From positions 1 to 64,000 of the forward strand of contig NZ_NVPR01000062.1 of NCBI RefSeq assembly GCF_002551815.1: a stretch of 64,000 bases of DNA. Direction: 5' to 3'. Both the position numbers and the translations under genes were made by a program. This stretch comes from Bacillus sp. AFS098217 (GTDB lineage: Bacteria; Bacillota; Bacilli; Bacillales; Bacillaceae_G). This document shows positions 10,497-18,249 of the stretch, in pieces. Each line of letters begins with the position of its first letter. Positions within the stretch are counted from its first letter, which is position 1. The notes beneath the pieces are model-generated. The model was given only the letters and a program-made list of their open reading frames with translations, did not search any database and had not been told where the DNA came from.

Positions 10497-10514
10497 TGAA
10501 TGAGTGGTCATTCA
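10497..10514 (-). promoter_or_regulatory. FadR operator in front of fadR
   Basis: The minus strand reads TGAATGACCACTCATTCA, a palindrome with 7-bp arms. It fits the B. subtilis FadR consensus TGAATGAMTANTCATTCA, as I recall it, at all but one position. It sits immediately downstream of the fadR -10 element, so bound FadR should block transcription of fadR-fadB-etfB-etfA. Confidence 0.85.
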
Positions 10515-10522
10515 TTATTTTA

Positions 10523-10551
10523 ATAATACTGACTATTTCAATAATTGTCAA
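10523..10551 (-). promoter_or_regulatory. SigA promoter of fadR
   Basis: On the minus strand a consensus -35 TTGACA (10546-10551) is followed after 17 nt by TATTAT (10523-10528). It lies between the lcfA stop and fadR and gives the lower part of the operon an internal promoter. Confidence 0.8.
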
Positions 10552-10577
10552 TCCTATATTTTCAAAAAGAAAGGGCC

Positions 10578-12263
10578 TTAGCCCGTTTGCTCATCCTCTT
10601 TCTTTTTCTGCTCTTCTTCTATAAGGACACGGCGTAAAATCTTCCCAACAGTTGTCTTTGGTAAATCACTCCGGAACTCATATATTTTCGGAACTTTATA
10701 AGCTGCTAAATATTTACGAGCAAACTGATCCAACTCTTCTTCAGAACAAACTTCACCTTCTTTTAAAACAACGAAAGCTTTTACAGTCTCACCGCGGTAC
10801 AGATCCGGAACACCAATAACAACCACTTCCTGCACCTTTTCGTGCTCATAAAGCACTTCTTCAACTTCACGCGGATATACATTAAAACCACTAGCAACAA
10901 TCATATCTTTCTTACGATCTTTTACATAGAAAAATCCATCTTCATCCATATAACCAACATCGCCAGTGTGTAGCCAACCGTCTTGTAATACTGCTGCGGT
11001 TTCCTCTGGTTTATTCCAATATCCCTTCATTATTTGAGGACCTTTTACAACGATTTCACCAATTTCACCTGAAGGTAAAGCTTCTCCCGTTTCAAGCGAC
11101 ATAATGCATGCATCTGTGTCTGGCCACGGAACACCAATACTTCCTGGCACACGCTTTTCCCATAAAAAATTACCATGTGTGACTGGAGATGACTCTGTCA
11201 ATCCATATCCTTCTACTAACTTACCACCTGTAATCTTTTCAAATTGCTCTTGCACCTCTACTGGAAGCGGTGCAGAACCACTAATACAAGCGCGAATGGA
11301 AGAAATATCATATTCCTTAAGAAGCGGGCTATTTAAAAGAGCAATATAAATTGTCGGAGCCCCTGGAAATAGTGTAACTTTATGTTTTTTAATTGCTTCA
11401 AACACCATTTTCATATCAAACTTCGGAACAAGCACCATTTTATACCCTTGCATAATGGCTAAATTCATTACAGCTGTCATCCCATACACATGGAAAAACG
11501 GAAGAACACCAAGAATGACTTCTTCTCCCTCCGTGCAGTTATATAACCAATGCACGCCCATCAACGTATTCGATACAAGATTTTTATGCGTGAGCATAAC
11601 TCCTTTTGGAAAACCTGTTGTACCTCCCGTATATTGTAAGAGTGCTAAATCATTTTCATGGTCACACGGCACTTCTACCATTTCATCACTTTCTTTTCCT
11701 ACCGATTTCCAAACATGAATCGTATCACTTTCCGTTACTGTTACAACAAGATTGCTTTGCTTCTTTTGTACAAATGGATAGAGCAAATTTTTTGGAAATG
11801 GCAAAAAGTCAGCAATGCGGGTTACAATAACATGCTCCACCTTTGTAACAGACTGAATATTGGTGACTTTCGGGAAAACTAGGTCAACACAAAGAATAAC
11901 TTTCGCCCCAGAATCATGGAGCTGATATTCTAACTCCCTCTCTGTATAAAGGGGATTTGTTTGTACCACTATACCACCTACAAGTAACGTACCATAATAT
12001 CCAATCACAGCTTGCGGGCAATTGGGTAACATAATCGCCACTCGGTCACCTTTTTTCACCCCAAGCCTTTTCAGGTAATTTGCAAATTGTCTCACCTTAC
12101 GACCTAGCTCTGCAAATGTAATATCTTTCCCTAAAAAATGAAGCGCTTTCTTTTCTGGGTATCGAGAAGACATCTGCTGTAAATATACATGGAGCGGCTG
12201 CATCTCATAAGAAATTGTATGTGGAATTTCCTTTGGGTAATTTTTTAGCCAAGGTTTTTCCAT
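10578..12263 (-). CDS. lcfA: Long-chain fatty acid-CoA ligase
   Basis: Activates long-chain fatty acids to acyl-CoA through an acyl-adenylate. The 561-residue ANL-superfamily enzyme has the P-loop-like LQYTGGTTGFPKGVMLTH, EGYGLTESSPVT, the GWLHTGDVGYMDEDGF hinge region, and the C-terminal catalytic lysine motif LPKTTVGKILRR. Length is normal. AGGAAGGAGG lies before the ATG. It is first in the beta-oxidation operon, preceded by a good SigA promoter with a palindrome just downstream. Confidence 0.96.
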   Translation of the reverse strand: MEKPWLKNYPKEIPHTISYEMQPLHVYLQQMSSRYPEKKALHFLGKDITFAELGRKVRQFANYLKRLGVKKGDRVAIMLPNCPQAVIGYYGTLLVGGIVVQTNPLYTERELEYQLHDSGAKVILCVDLVFPKVTNIQSVTKVEHVIVTRIADFLPFPKNLLYPFVQKKQSNLVVTVTESDTIHVWKSVGKESDEMVEVPCDHENDLALLQYTGGTTGFPKGVMLTHKNLVSNTLMGVHWLYNCTEGEEVILGVLPFFHVYGMTAVMNLAIMQGYKMVLVPKFDMKMVFEAIKKHKVTLFPGAPTIYIALLNSPLLKEYDISSIRACISGSAPLPVEVQEQFEKITGGKLVEGYGLTESSPVTHGNFLWEKRVPGSIGVPWPDTDACIMSLETGEALPSGEIGEIVVKGPQIMKGYWNKPEETAAVLQDGWLHTGDVGYMDEDGFFYVKDRKKDMIVASGFNVYPREVEEVLYEHEKVQEVVVIGVPDLYRGETVKAFVVLKEGEVCSEEELDQFARKYLAAYKVPKIYEFRSDLPKTTVGKILRRVLIEEEQKKKEDEQTG

Positions 12264-12297
12264 CCTTATTCCTCCTTCCTGTTCTTACAAAAATAAA

Positions 12298-12313
12298 ATG
12301 AATGTCCATTCAT
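12298..12313 (-). promoter_or_regulatory. Palindrome in the lcfA initially transcribed region
   Basis: The minus strand reads ATGAATGGACATTCAT, a perfect 16-bp palindrome 14 nt after the -10 element. It uses the same TGAATG/CATTCA half sites as the FadR box at 10497, but they lie four base pairs closer. It is probably an operator of lcfA; whether FadR binds this spacing cannot be told from sequence. Confidence 0.6.
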
Positions 12314-12326
12314 GATGATTGTTTTC

Positions 12327-12355
12327 ATTATATTATAGTCATAACAGCGTTACAA
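12327..12355 (-). promoter_or_regulatory. SigA promoter of lcfA
   Basis: TTGTAA (12350-12355) and TATAAT (12327-12332) are separated by 17 nt on the minus strand, about 64 nt upstream of the lcfA start. The spacing is ideal and the -10 matches consensus. Confidence 0.8.
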
Positions 12356-12489
12356 TCATAATATTCTGACTTTTATGCAACTATTCATTTATAAACTCAC
12401 CCTATATGTACTAGCTTAAAAATTCGCGAAAGGAAAAACCTCCTCCTCTCACGAATTTACCATATGAATGTAACCATAGGGGGGATAAC

Positions 12490-12993
12490 ATGTACCAAAC
12501 AATTGAGGGGTTTTTAAGAGCATGGAAATATGAGGCTGATTCTACACAAAGAGTGTTGGATGCATTAACTGATGAATCATTATCGCAAGAGATTGCACCA
12601 GGACACTGGACTTTAGGCAAAGTTGCTTGGCATATCGTCACTGCGATTCCTGTGATGCTATCAGGGACAGGCTTACAATTTGATGGGGAAACAAAAGATT
12701 CTCCTGTACCAACTTCCGCAAAGACCATTGCAGAAAATTACCGTAAAGTAAATGCATCTTTTATTGAAGCGATTCAAACGCAGTGGACTGATCAAGATTT
12801 AACAACAATTAACGATTTCTTTGGACGTCCCATGCCAAATTCTCTGTTTTTAATGACTCTCATTAACCATCAAAACCACCACCGCGGCCAAATGACCGTC
12901 TTAATGCGCCAAGCTGGCTTAAAAGTTCCGAGTATTTATGGACCTACAAAAGAAGAATGGGATGCTACTGGTATGGAAGCTCCGAAAATGTAG
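12490..12993 (+). CDS. DinB family protein
   Basis: A 167-residue four-helix protein of the DinB/YfiT-like metalloenzyme superfamily, many of which are thiol-dependent transferases; the substrate here is unknown. The metal-binding histidines are visible as WHIVTA near residue 47 and NHQNHHRGQ near residue 125. The ATG has AGGGGGGATA upstream. It is a single gene, divergent from lcfA, with its own terminator. Confidence 0.88.
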   Translation: MYQTIEGFLRAWKYEADSTQRVLDALTDESLSQEIAPGHWTLGKVAWHIVTAIPVMLSGTGLQFDGETKDSPVPTSAKTIAENYRKVNASFIEAIQTQWTDQDLTTINDFFGRPMPNSLFLMTLINHQNHHRGQMTVLMRQAGLKVPSIYGPTKEEWDATGMEAPKM

Positions 12994-13011
12994 CAGTATG
13001 TTATGATGCTA

Positions 13012-13045
13012 AAAAAGACAAGGAGACTAAATACCTTGTCTTTTT
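13012..13045 (+). terminator. Terminator after the DinB gene
   Basis: AAAAAGACAAGG pairs with CCTTGTCTTTTT around a 10-nt loop, about 20 nt after the stop. Confidence 0.8.
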
Positions 13046-13188
13046 CTGTAACTTGTTTCATGTGAAACTATTTTCTATACACTGATTACTTTATTAGCGA
13101 ATATAAAGGACCGAACCACTTTGACATTTCTTCAGGAGTATTTAAGTCAACACTCTAAAATTACAAAGTAATAAGGCTAAAACATAGA

Positions 13189-13229
13189 AGTAAAAAAAGA
13201 GCTAGCATCATGCTAACTCTTTTTTTACT
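13189..13229 (-). terminator. Terminator of the downstream ABC permease
   Basis: A long stem (AGTAAAAAAAGAG.TAGCA around TCA, one mismatch) with T-runs on both strands, just after the permease stop at 13238. Confidence 0.8.
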
Positions 13230-13237
13230 TCTTCTGG

Positions 13238-13933
13238 TCACGCTGCTAGATCCTCGTTCTCAATATTTTTAATTCCATAATAAGCAATTATAATACCAAT
13301 AGCTGCAAGCGCGAATTGAAGTGGGAGAAAGGTCGCTAGTGAAAACTCTGGTTGGCTTTGACATGCAATTGCCACAACAACTAAGGAAGAGAGAATTGTT
13401 GTTGGTACAGAATATTTACGCATACCAAAGTATAACGGAATTAAACTTGTTCCTGCAGCTGCAATGGCAAAAGGAACCACTTTTATACATTCTTGAATCA
13501 ACGCATCTGTCGTTATTGTATTCGGAATAACTAACATATAGCTATTTAACGTAAAGAAAACACTTACTACAAAAATGTTAGATAATACAACTGTTATAAA
13601 TGTTAGCATTGCTGTAATTAATAACTTACTAGCGATGATTTTTTTTCGATTAATCGGATACGAAAACATGAGCAATATTGTTCTGTTTTTATATTCTTCA
13701 ATTACTAATTTTGCAATTAATACTCCTGCAAAGACAATAAATGTTCCTCTCACCATTGTACTAGCCATTAAAAGCATCATTTGAGGATTTCTTAGTTCTA
13801 AATCCCCTTCGATTTGTGACACATAGCCTACAAAAAACAAAAGCGCAACCATCACTATATTTGCAATAATCGCACCCTTCACATACCACCCAAGCTTACA
13901 TTTCTTCATTTCTAGCTTCATGAGTTGCAGCAT
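13238..13933 (-). CDS. ABC-2 type transporter permease (third paralogue)
   Basis: A 231-residue integral membrane protein with about six predicted helices, of the BcrB/YcbO type found in bacitracin-like resistance exporters. The start MLQLMKLEMKKCK closely matches those of the permeases at 15522 and 16521 (MLKLMKLEWKK, MLNLMRLELMK), as does the central block YPINRKKIIASKLLI. AGGGAGGG precedes the ATG. No ATPase gene adjoins it; it presumably works with the ATPase at 17197. A repeat copy ends only 22 nt before its start. Confidence 0.87.
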   Translation of the reverse strand: MLQLMKLEMKKCKLGWYVKGAIIANIVMVALLFFVGYVSQIEGDLELRNPQMMLLMASTMVRGTFIVFAGVLIAKLVIEEYKNRTILLMFSYPINRKKIIASKLLITAMLTFITVVLSNIFVVSVFFTLNSYMLVIPNTITTDALIQECIKVVPFAIAAAGTSLIPLYFGMRKYSVPTTILSSLVVVAIACQSQPEFSLATFLPLQFALAAIGIIIAYYGIKNIENEDLAA

Positions 13934-13954
13934 TTCATTCCCTCCCTAGTTCAT

Positions 13955-14153
13955 CTATATAAATTCATTTTAATTTTTCGACATCTAAATCCCTGTTATA
14001 CAGAATAAAAAGTAATCTACACTCGTTTGCTCTTTCTGTTTTTACTTCGCATGTGGAAGAAAAAGGTCCTGACCGCTTCTATGCATGGCCAGATCATCTC
14101 TCCCGCCTAAAAAGAGGGGTTTTATGTCGGTTTTTTAATTGATGTATATATAG
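13955..14153 (-). repeat. Dispersed ~200-bp repeat, copy B
   Basis: A full-length copy on the minus strand. It begins CTATATAAAT on the plus strand and ends TATATATAG, giving imperfect inverted termini. The conserved core spans about 14060-14105. It separates the third permease from a decayed permease fragment. Confidence 0.85.
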
Positions 14154-14253
14154 TTTATTTAACAAATCTATTCGATCTTTCTTACTGACATATAAGCAAT
14201 AAGTAGGCCAATACAAACTAATATAATGGGAATAACGATAAAACTTATCAATT
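14154..14253 (-). pseudogene. 3' fragment of a further ABC-2 permease
   Basis: Read on the minus strand this stretch encodes FIVIPIILVCIGLLIAYM followed by SVRKIE and a stop. It matches the C-terminus of the intact permease at 16521 (FVAIPIILACIGLLIAYMAI, then RKIEQVDLFK). A 4-nt loss removes the QV region and shifts the frame. No upstream part of the gene remains, so it is a relic of a further permease in the cluster. Confidence 0.75.
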
Positions 14254-14441
14254 AATCATGTATTTTAAAAACATTCTAATTCCAGTTGTAATTACACTTA
14301 CTATCCCTATCACCGTTAAAACTAAGAAAAACTTCTGCTTTGGATTTCTGTAATATACGATTCCTCCTATTAAAAGTGCTATAAACCCACCTACTAAATT
14401 AAGTACTAGTAAATCACTGGTATTTCCATACGTATTGATTC
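14248..14441 (-). pseudogene. 5'-truncated membrane protein remnant
   Basis: An open frame of about 63 codons on the minus strand, with no start codon, ending in a TGA at 14248-14250. It encodes two hydrophobic segments (LLVLNLVGGFIALLIGGIVYY and FFLVLTVIGIVSVITTGI) separated by RNPKQK. It opens exactly where repeat copy C ends, suggesting that its 5' part was lost at that junction. The parent family is not recognised. Confidence 0.5.
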
Positions 14442-14443
14442 AT

Positions 14444-14581
14444 GGATAAAAAGTAACCTACACTCATTTGCTCTTTCTGTTTTTACTTCGCATGTGGCAG
14501 AAAAAGGCCCTGACCGCTTCTATGCATGAATAGATCATCTCTCCCACCTAAATGTCGGTTTTTTAATTGATGTATATATAG
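14444..14581 (-). repeat. Dispersed repeat, copy C (truncated)
   Basis: Close to copy B but lacking about 60 nt at the CTATATAAAT end and about 15 nt near the other end (CCTAAATGTCGG, where copy B has a longer stretch). It joins the truncated membrane-protein remnant directly. Confidence 0.8.
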
Positions 14582-14593
14582 ATAGCAAAATCG

Positions 14594-15466
14594 TTATGAA
14601 TTTATATTTATAGTTCCTTTTTTACTTAAGAGCTCCACTTTATTTGATGCATCACCAATCGTGCCTTCTTTTGATTTTTCCGTATTCGTTTTTTTCTTCA
14701 ATCCGTTTAAATTCACTGTTATATCAGATGAATTACTGTTAGCCGTAAGCATTAATGAAGTCGGAGCTTCTTTATAAGACACTCCAATATCTCCTAATTT
14801 TGTTTCTACTAGTAATAATTTTCCTTCTTTTATATCTTTGATTGATACTTCACCATCTGTTGAGGTAACTTTCATCTTAGGAGTAGTTACATTTGTAATG
14901 TAGTTATCACCAGTAGTAGAAGATACGGATAGTTCTTTTAATGAACTATCTTTTACACTTAATTCCCCAGCTTGTGATGTAAATGTGCCTTTTTCTGCCG
15001 ATAGTCCTTCAATCTTTTCAGAACCAGATACGTTTGAAAGTACAATATTTTTAGTCGTTACATCGTTCATTTTTATATCACCGGAGCGATTATGCAATGT
15101 AATCGTATCTACTTCATTCTTTGGAATAGAAATATAGATTGTACCTTTCTTTCCAAAGCTGAATCCATCAATAAATCTTCCTTTTTGATCTTGCTGATTT
15201 ACTATAATTTTCTTCCCATCATTTTTAACTGTTACAGGGTCTTTCTTCTTATCTTTTTGTTTTCCTTCAGCTGCGATTGTTACTTTTTTTGATTCCGCCT
15301 TTTTGAACTCAACATTCCAATTTTCATTATTTACTTCTATTTCTTCCACACTATCTACTGCAAAAGAAGTTTCTTTTTCAAAACTCTTTCCCCTTACTTC
15401 CTTGAGACTAAAAACTACTCCAACAGTTACAATTATAAAAATAGAGGCTAATATCATTTTCTTCAC
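14594..15466 (-). CDS. DUF4097 / LiaG-like extracytoplasmic beta-helix protein
   Basis: A 290-residue protein with an N-terminal hydrophobic signal or anchor (MILASIFIIVTVGVVFSL). It is followed by repeating short beta-strand units (IVLSNVSGSEKIEGL, LSVSSTTGDNYITNV, MKVTSTDGEVSIKDI) typical of the DUF4097 adhesin-like fold, as in LiaG. Such genes often accompany envelope-stress two-component and ABC systems. Here it follows permease 2 by about 55 nt, downstream of a kinase/regulator pair, which supports a role in cell-envelope response. The exact function is unknown. Confidence 0.8.
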   Translation of the reverse strand: MKKMILASIFIIVTVGVVFSLKEVRGKSFEKETSFAVDSVEEIEVNNENWNVEFKKAESKKVTIAAEGKQKDKKKDPVTVKNDGKKIIVNQQDQKGRFIDGFSFGKKGTIYISIPKNEVDTITLHNRSGDIKMNDVTTKNIVLSNVSGSEKIEGLSAEKGTFTSQAGELSVKDSSLKELSVSSTTGDNYITNVTTPKMKVTSTDGEVSIKDIKEGKLLLVETKLGDIGVSYKEAPTSLMLTANSNSSDITVNLNGLKKKTNTEKSKEGTIGDASNKVELLSKKGTININS

Positions 15467-15521
15467 TTTTTATTCCCCAGTTCATTTTAAGTCTGCGTAT
15501 CATTCATAATCGTATCTTCCT

Positions 15522-16226
15522 TTACACTACATCTACTTTGTCAACTTTATGATAAGAAAGGTAGCCAATTGCAAGACCTAATAGACAGAACGCAATCGGT
15601 ATTATAATGAAGTCAAACAAACTAATCTGTCCTCCCCCATTAGGAACAGTTGAATTAATCAATAGCCCAATTACTATAGATGAGGTAATCGTTGTAGGAG
15701 TCGATTTTTTTCTCATGCCAAAATATAAAGGAATAAGGCTTACTCCGGCCATCATAAATGCGCTCATAAAAGTAGCTGGAACTGTAGCAATGATTTGCTC
15801 CATACTAACAGGTGTTTCAAAGAATCCTATCATTGGATTTAAGAAGAAAATTAACACATTGATAATAAAAGTAGCAATGGTTATGCTGCAAAAACAAAAT
15901 CCAAAGACAATTGCTAACTTCGCTTGCATGAGTTTTTTTCGTTGTAACGGATAGGTAAACAATAATTCCATCGTTTTACTCTTGTATTCATCAATTACTA
16001 AACGTGATAAAATAACAGCTGAGAAAATCATAAATGTTGTTCTAATAAAAATATTTGTTAAAGACATAAATCCCGTATAATCTGAAAACATTTGCTCACT
16101 CTCAGCTTTAGAACCCCATGCCATAAGAGCAACAGCAACGAAAATTGATACAATACTAATGGCTACTCCTTTAAAATAACGAGATAAGCAATGTTTTTTC
16201 CATTCTAGTTTCATAAGTTTGAGCAT
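15522..16226 (-). CDS. ABC-2 type transporter permease (second paralogue)
   Basis: A 234-residue membrane protein with about six helices, paralogous to the permeases at 13238 and 16521. It has the same N-terminus (MLKLMKLEWKKH), a central TYPLQRKKLMQAKLAIVFGF and IPLYFGMRKKSTPTTITSSI. The start chosen has GGAGGAG seven nt upstream; an ATG five codons earlier overlaps that site. The DNA just upstream is a decayed 3' end of an ABC ATPase gene, so this permease once had its own ATPase partner. It now likely depends on the ATPase at 17197. Confidence 0.88.
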   Translation of the reverse strand: MLKLMKLEWKKHCLSRYFKGVAISIVSIFVAVALMAWGSKAESEQMFSDYTGFMSLTNIFIRTTFMIFSAVILSRLVIDEYKSKTMELLFTYPLQRKKLMQAKLAIVFGFCFCSITIATFIINVLIFFLNPMIGFFETPVSMEQIIATVPATFMSAFMMAGVSLIPLYFGMRKKSTPTTITSSIVIGLLINSTVPNGGGQISLFDFIIIPIAFCLLGLAIGYLSYHKVDKVDVV

Positions 16227-16282
16227 GTTGTTCTCCTCCATTCATTAGATTTTAAAAATATGTTTCTAATGAGTTATACTTT
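16224..16282 (-). pseudogene. 3' relic of an ABC ATPase gene before permease 2
   Basis: In one minus-strand frame this reads NSLETYF, a stop, then NLMNGGEQHA. The matching end of the intact ATPase at 17197 reads SSLEEYFLNLVNGEGIHA. Even the overlap with the permease start codon is conserved. The relic ends near the border of repeat copy D. Confidence 0.75.
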
Positions 16283-16296
16283 TCCGTTTCTATCTT

Positions 16297-16498
16297 CTAT
16301 ATAAATCCATTTTAATTTTTCAACATATAAGTCGCTGCTATGCAGAATAAAACATAACCTGCACTCGCATTCTCCCTCTGTTTTCACCCTTGTATGTGGC
16401 AGGAAAAGGCCCTGACCGCTTCTATACATGGCCAGATGCTCTCGTCCAGCTAAAAAGAAAGAGGTTTTTAGATTGGTTTTTCAACTTGTATTTATATA
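16297..16498 (-). repeat. Dispersed ~200-bp repeat, copy D
   Basis: A full-length copy with outer ends CTATATAAATCC and GTATTTATATAT. It resembles copy E most. It lies between the stop of permease 1 and the ATPase relic of permease 2. Confidence 0.85.
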
Positions 16499-16520
16499 TT
16501 TCCTATTCTTTAAACTCGCC

Positions 16521-17204
16521 TTATTTAAACAAATCTACCTGTTCAATCTTTCTTATTGCCATATAAGCGATCAACAAACCAATACAAGCTAATATAATAG
16601 GAATAGCAACAAAATCAAATAATGTACCTCCAGCCCCCCTACCTGAATTTAACAATGCTACAATCACTATCGCTGACACAATCGTTGTGCGCACAGAATA
16701 TTTTTTCATTCCAAAGTATATTGGGGTTAAACTAATTCCCGTTGCTGCTAATGCATTCATGAATAGTTTTAATACATTTTGGATTAAAATTGATACGGTT
16801 AACGTCCCTGTAATGACTGGATGATACAAATTGAATATATAAACAATGCCAAAAACGATAAGATCTGAAATCATAATAAAGCAAAGAGTAAAACAAATGA
16901 TAATAAACATTTTTGCAAACATCATCTTTTTACGATTGATTGGATACATAAACATCACTGTCATCGTCTTTTCTTGAAATTCTTGAATAATAAATCTCGC
17001 AATTAGACTTGCTCCGAAAATCATAAACACTCCTCGTGAAAAAGTGTCAATGATTGCAAACGTTTGATTATATCCATTTACTCCTGCTTCATCCCATAAT
17101 ATCAACGGAATACATATAGAAAGAATACATATTGCAATGAGTGCCCCTCTAATAACCGGCCACACCTTAAATTTCATGAGTTCAAGTCTCATTAAATTAA
17201 GCAT
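16521..17204 (-). CDS. ABC-2 type transporter permease (first paralogue)
   Basis: A 227-residue membrane protein with about six helices, the permease partner of the ATPase encoded immediately upstream. Their genes overlap by 8 nt. It starts MLNLMRLELMKFK and shares MYPINRKKMMFAKMFI and LTPIYFGMKKYSVRTTIVSAI with its two paralogues. GGAGAGGG lies before the chosen ATG. With the neighbouring regulator and kinase, the arrangement resembles B. subtilis ycbLMNO or bcrAB systems, which export or detoxify peptide antibiotics. The substrate is not known. Confidence 0.9.
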   Translation of the reverse strand: MLNLMRLELMKFKVWPVIRGALIAICILSICIPLILWDEAGVNGYNQTFAIIDTFSRGVFMIFGASLIARFIIQEFQEKTMTVMFMYPINRKKMMFAKMFIIICFTLCFIMISDLIVFGIVYIFNLYHPVITGTLTVSILIQNVLKLFMNALAATGISLTPIYFGMKKYSVRTTIVSAIVIVALLNSGRGAGGTLFDFVAIPIILACIGLLIAYMAIRKIEQVDLFK

Positions 17205-18120
17205 GGATTCCCTCTCCATTCACTAGATTTAAGAAATACTCTTCTAATGAACTATGCTTTTTGTTTATACTTTCAATTTCCACATCATTCATAATCAATG
17301 CTTTGGAAATTTCTTGCTGCGTCGCTGTCATTTCATACACGCGAATCATACTTTCACTCATTATTTTGTAATTTGTTATGCTAAGTTTATTTTCTAAAAT
17401 ATAAGCTGCACGTTTCACATCTTGAACTTGAATTTCAATATATTCCGTTTGCTTACCATTAATACTTTTCATAGAAACTTCTTTTATCAATTTTCCATTT
17501 TGAATGACCCCAATTGTATCTGCCATTTGCTCCATTTCCCCTAAAATATGACTAGAGACTAATAGAGTAATTCCATATTCTTTACAAAGCATTTTAAATA
17601 GGTCGCGTAGTTCTCTAATACCGATTGGATCTAAACCGTTGATTGGTTCATCTAAAATTAATAGCTCCGGTTTTGTCAAAATTGCTCTGGCAATTCCTAA
17701 CCTTTGCTTCATCCCCAGTGAAAAGTCTTTTACTTTTTTATTCTCCACGTTGTGTAAATTGACAAGATCTAATGCATGCTCAATCCCCTTCTTGTCGTAG
17801 TAACCCATATATTCACAATGTAAATATAAATTTTCTTTAGCTGTTAATTTGTCATAAAAGATTGGATATTCAATAATTGTTCCCATTCGTTTTAACACGT
17901 CATAAGATGTATCTGTTAATTTCTCACCGAAAATTTCAATATCCCCACTCGTTGGTTTTATTAAATTTGTAATCATTTTCATAATTGTTGTTTTACCAGC
18001 ACCATTCGGTCCTAAAAAGCCGTAGATTTCTCCCTTTTTTACATGCATATTAACCCCAGAGATCACTTCTTTCCCCTCAAACACTTTGGTTAACTGATTT
18101 GTTTTTAATACATAGGACAT
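17197..18120 (-). CDS. ABC transporter ATP-binding protein (BcrA/YcbN-like)
   Basis: A 307-residue ATPase with Walker A GFLGPNGAGKTT, the signature FSLGMKQRLGIA, and Walker B LLILDEPINGLD followed by the H-loop region LVSSHILGEM. The extra C-terminal domain of about 90 residues is usual for the BcrA/CcmA-like group. The start MSYVLKTNQL has AAAGGGG upstream. It is the only intact ATPase in the cluster and may energise all three permeases. It follows the kinase gene after a terminator-like hairpin. Confidence 0.93.
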   Translation of the reverse strand: MSYVLKTNQLTKVFEGKEVISGVNMHVKKGEIYGFLGPNGAGKTTIMKMITNLIKPTSGDIEIFGEKLTDTSYDVLKRMGTIIEYPIFYDKLTAKENLYLHCEYMGYYDKKGIEHALDLVNLHNVENKKVKDFSLGMKQRLGIARAILTKPELLILDEPINGLDPIGIRELRDLFKMLCKEYGITLLVSSHILGEMEQMADTIGVIQNGKLIKEVSMKSINGKQTEYIEIQVQDVKRAAYILENKLSITNYKIMSESMIRVYEMTATQQEISKALIMNDVEIESINKKHSSLEEYFLNLVNGEGIHA

Positions 18121-18212
18121 ATCATTTTCCCCTTTCGCTTCCACTTCATACTTCTATCATAGACAATGAAAGTCTCTTTTTTCTTACCCATTCCTTACAA
18201 ATTCCTTACGTT

Positions 18213-18249
18213 CAAAAAAAGCTTGTAGAATACTCTTTTCTACAAGCTA
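18213..18249 (-). terminator. Terminator after the sensor kinase
   Basis: AGCTTGTAGAA (18220-18230) and TTCTACAAGCT (18238-18248) form a perfect 11-bp stem overlapping the kinase stop, followed by a T-run on the minus strand. It separates regulator and kinase from the ABC genes. Confidence 0.8.

Noticed and set aside
12411-12728. 105-codon minus-strand frame opposite the DinB gene
   Set aside because: Antisense to a well-supported gene; no ribosome site.
13955-16498. Repeat copies B, C and D considered as a CRISPR array
   Set aside because: Units are ~200 bp, unevenly spaced by genes and gene relics, and no cas genes are present.
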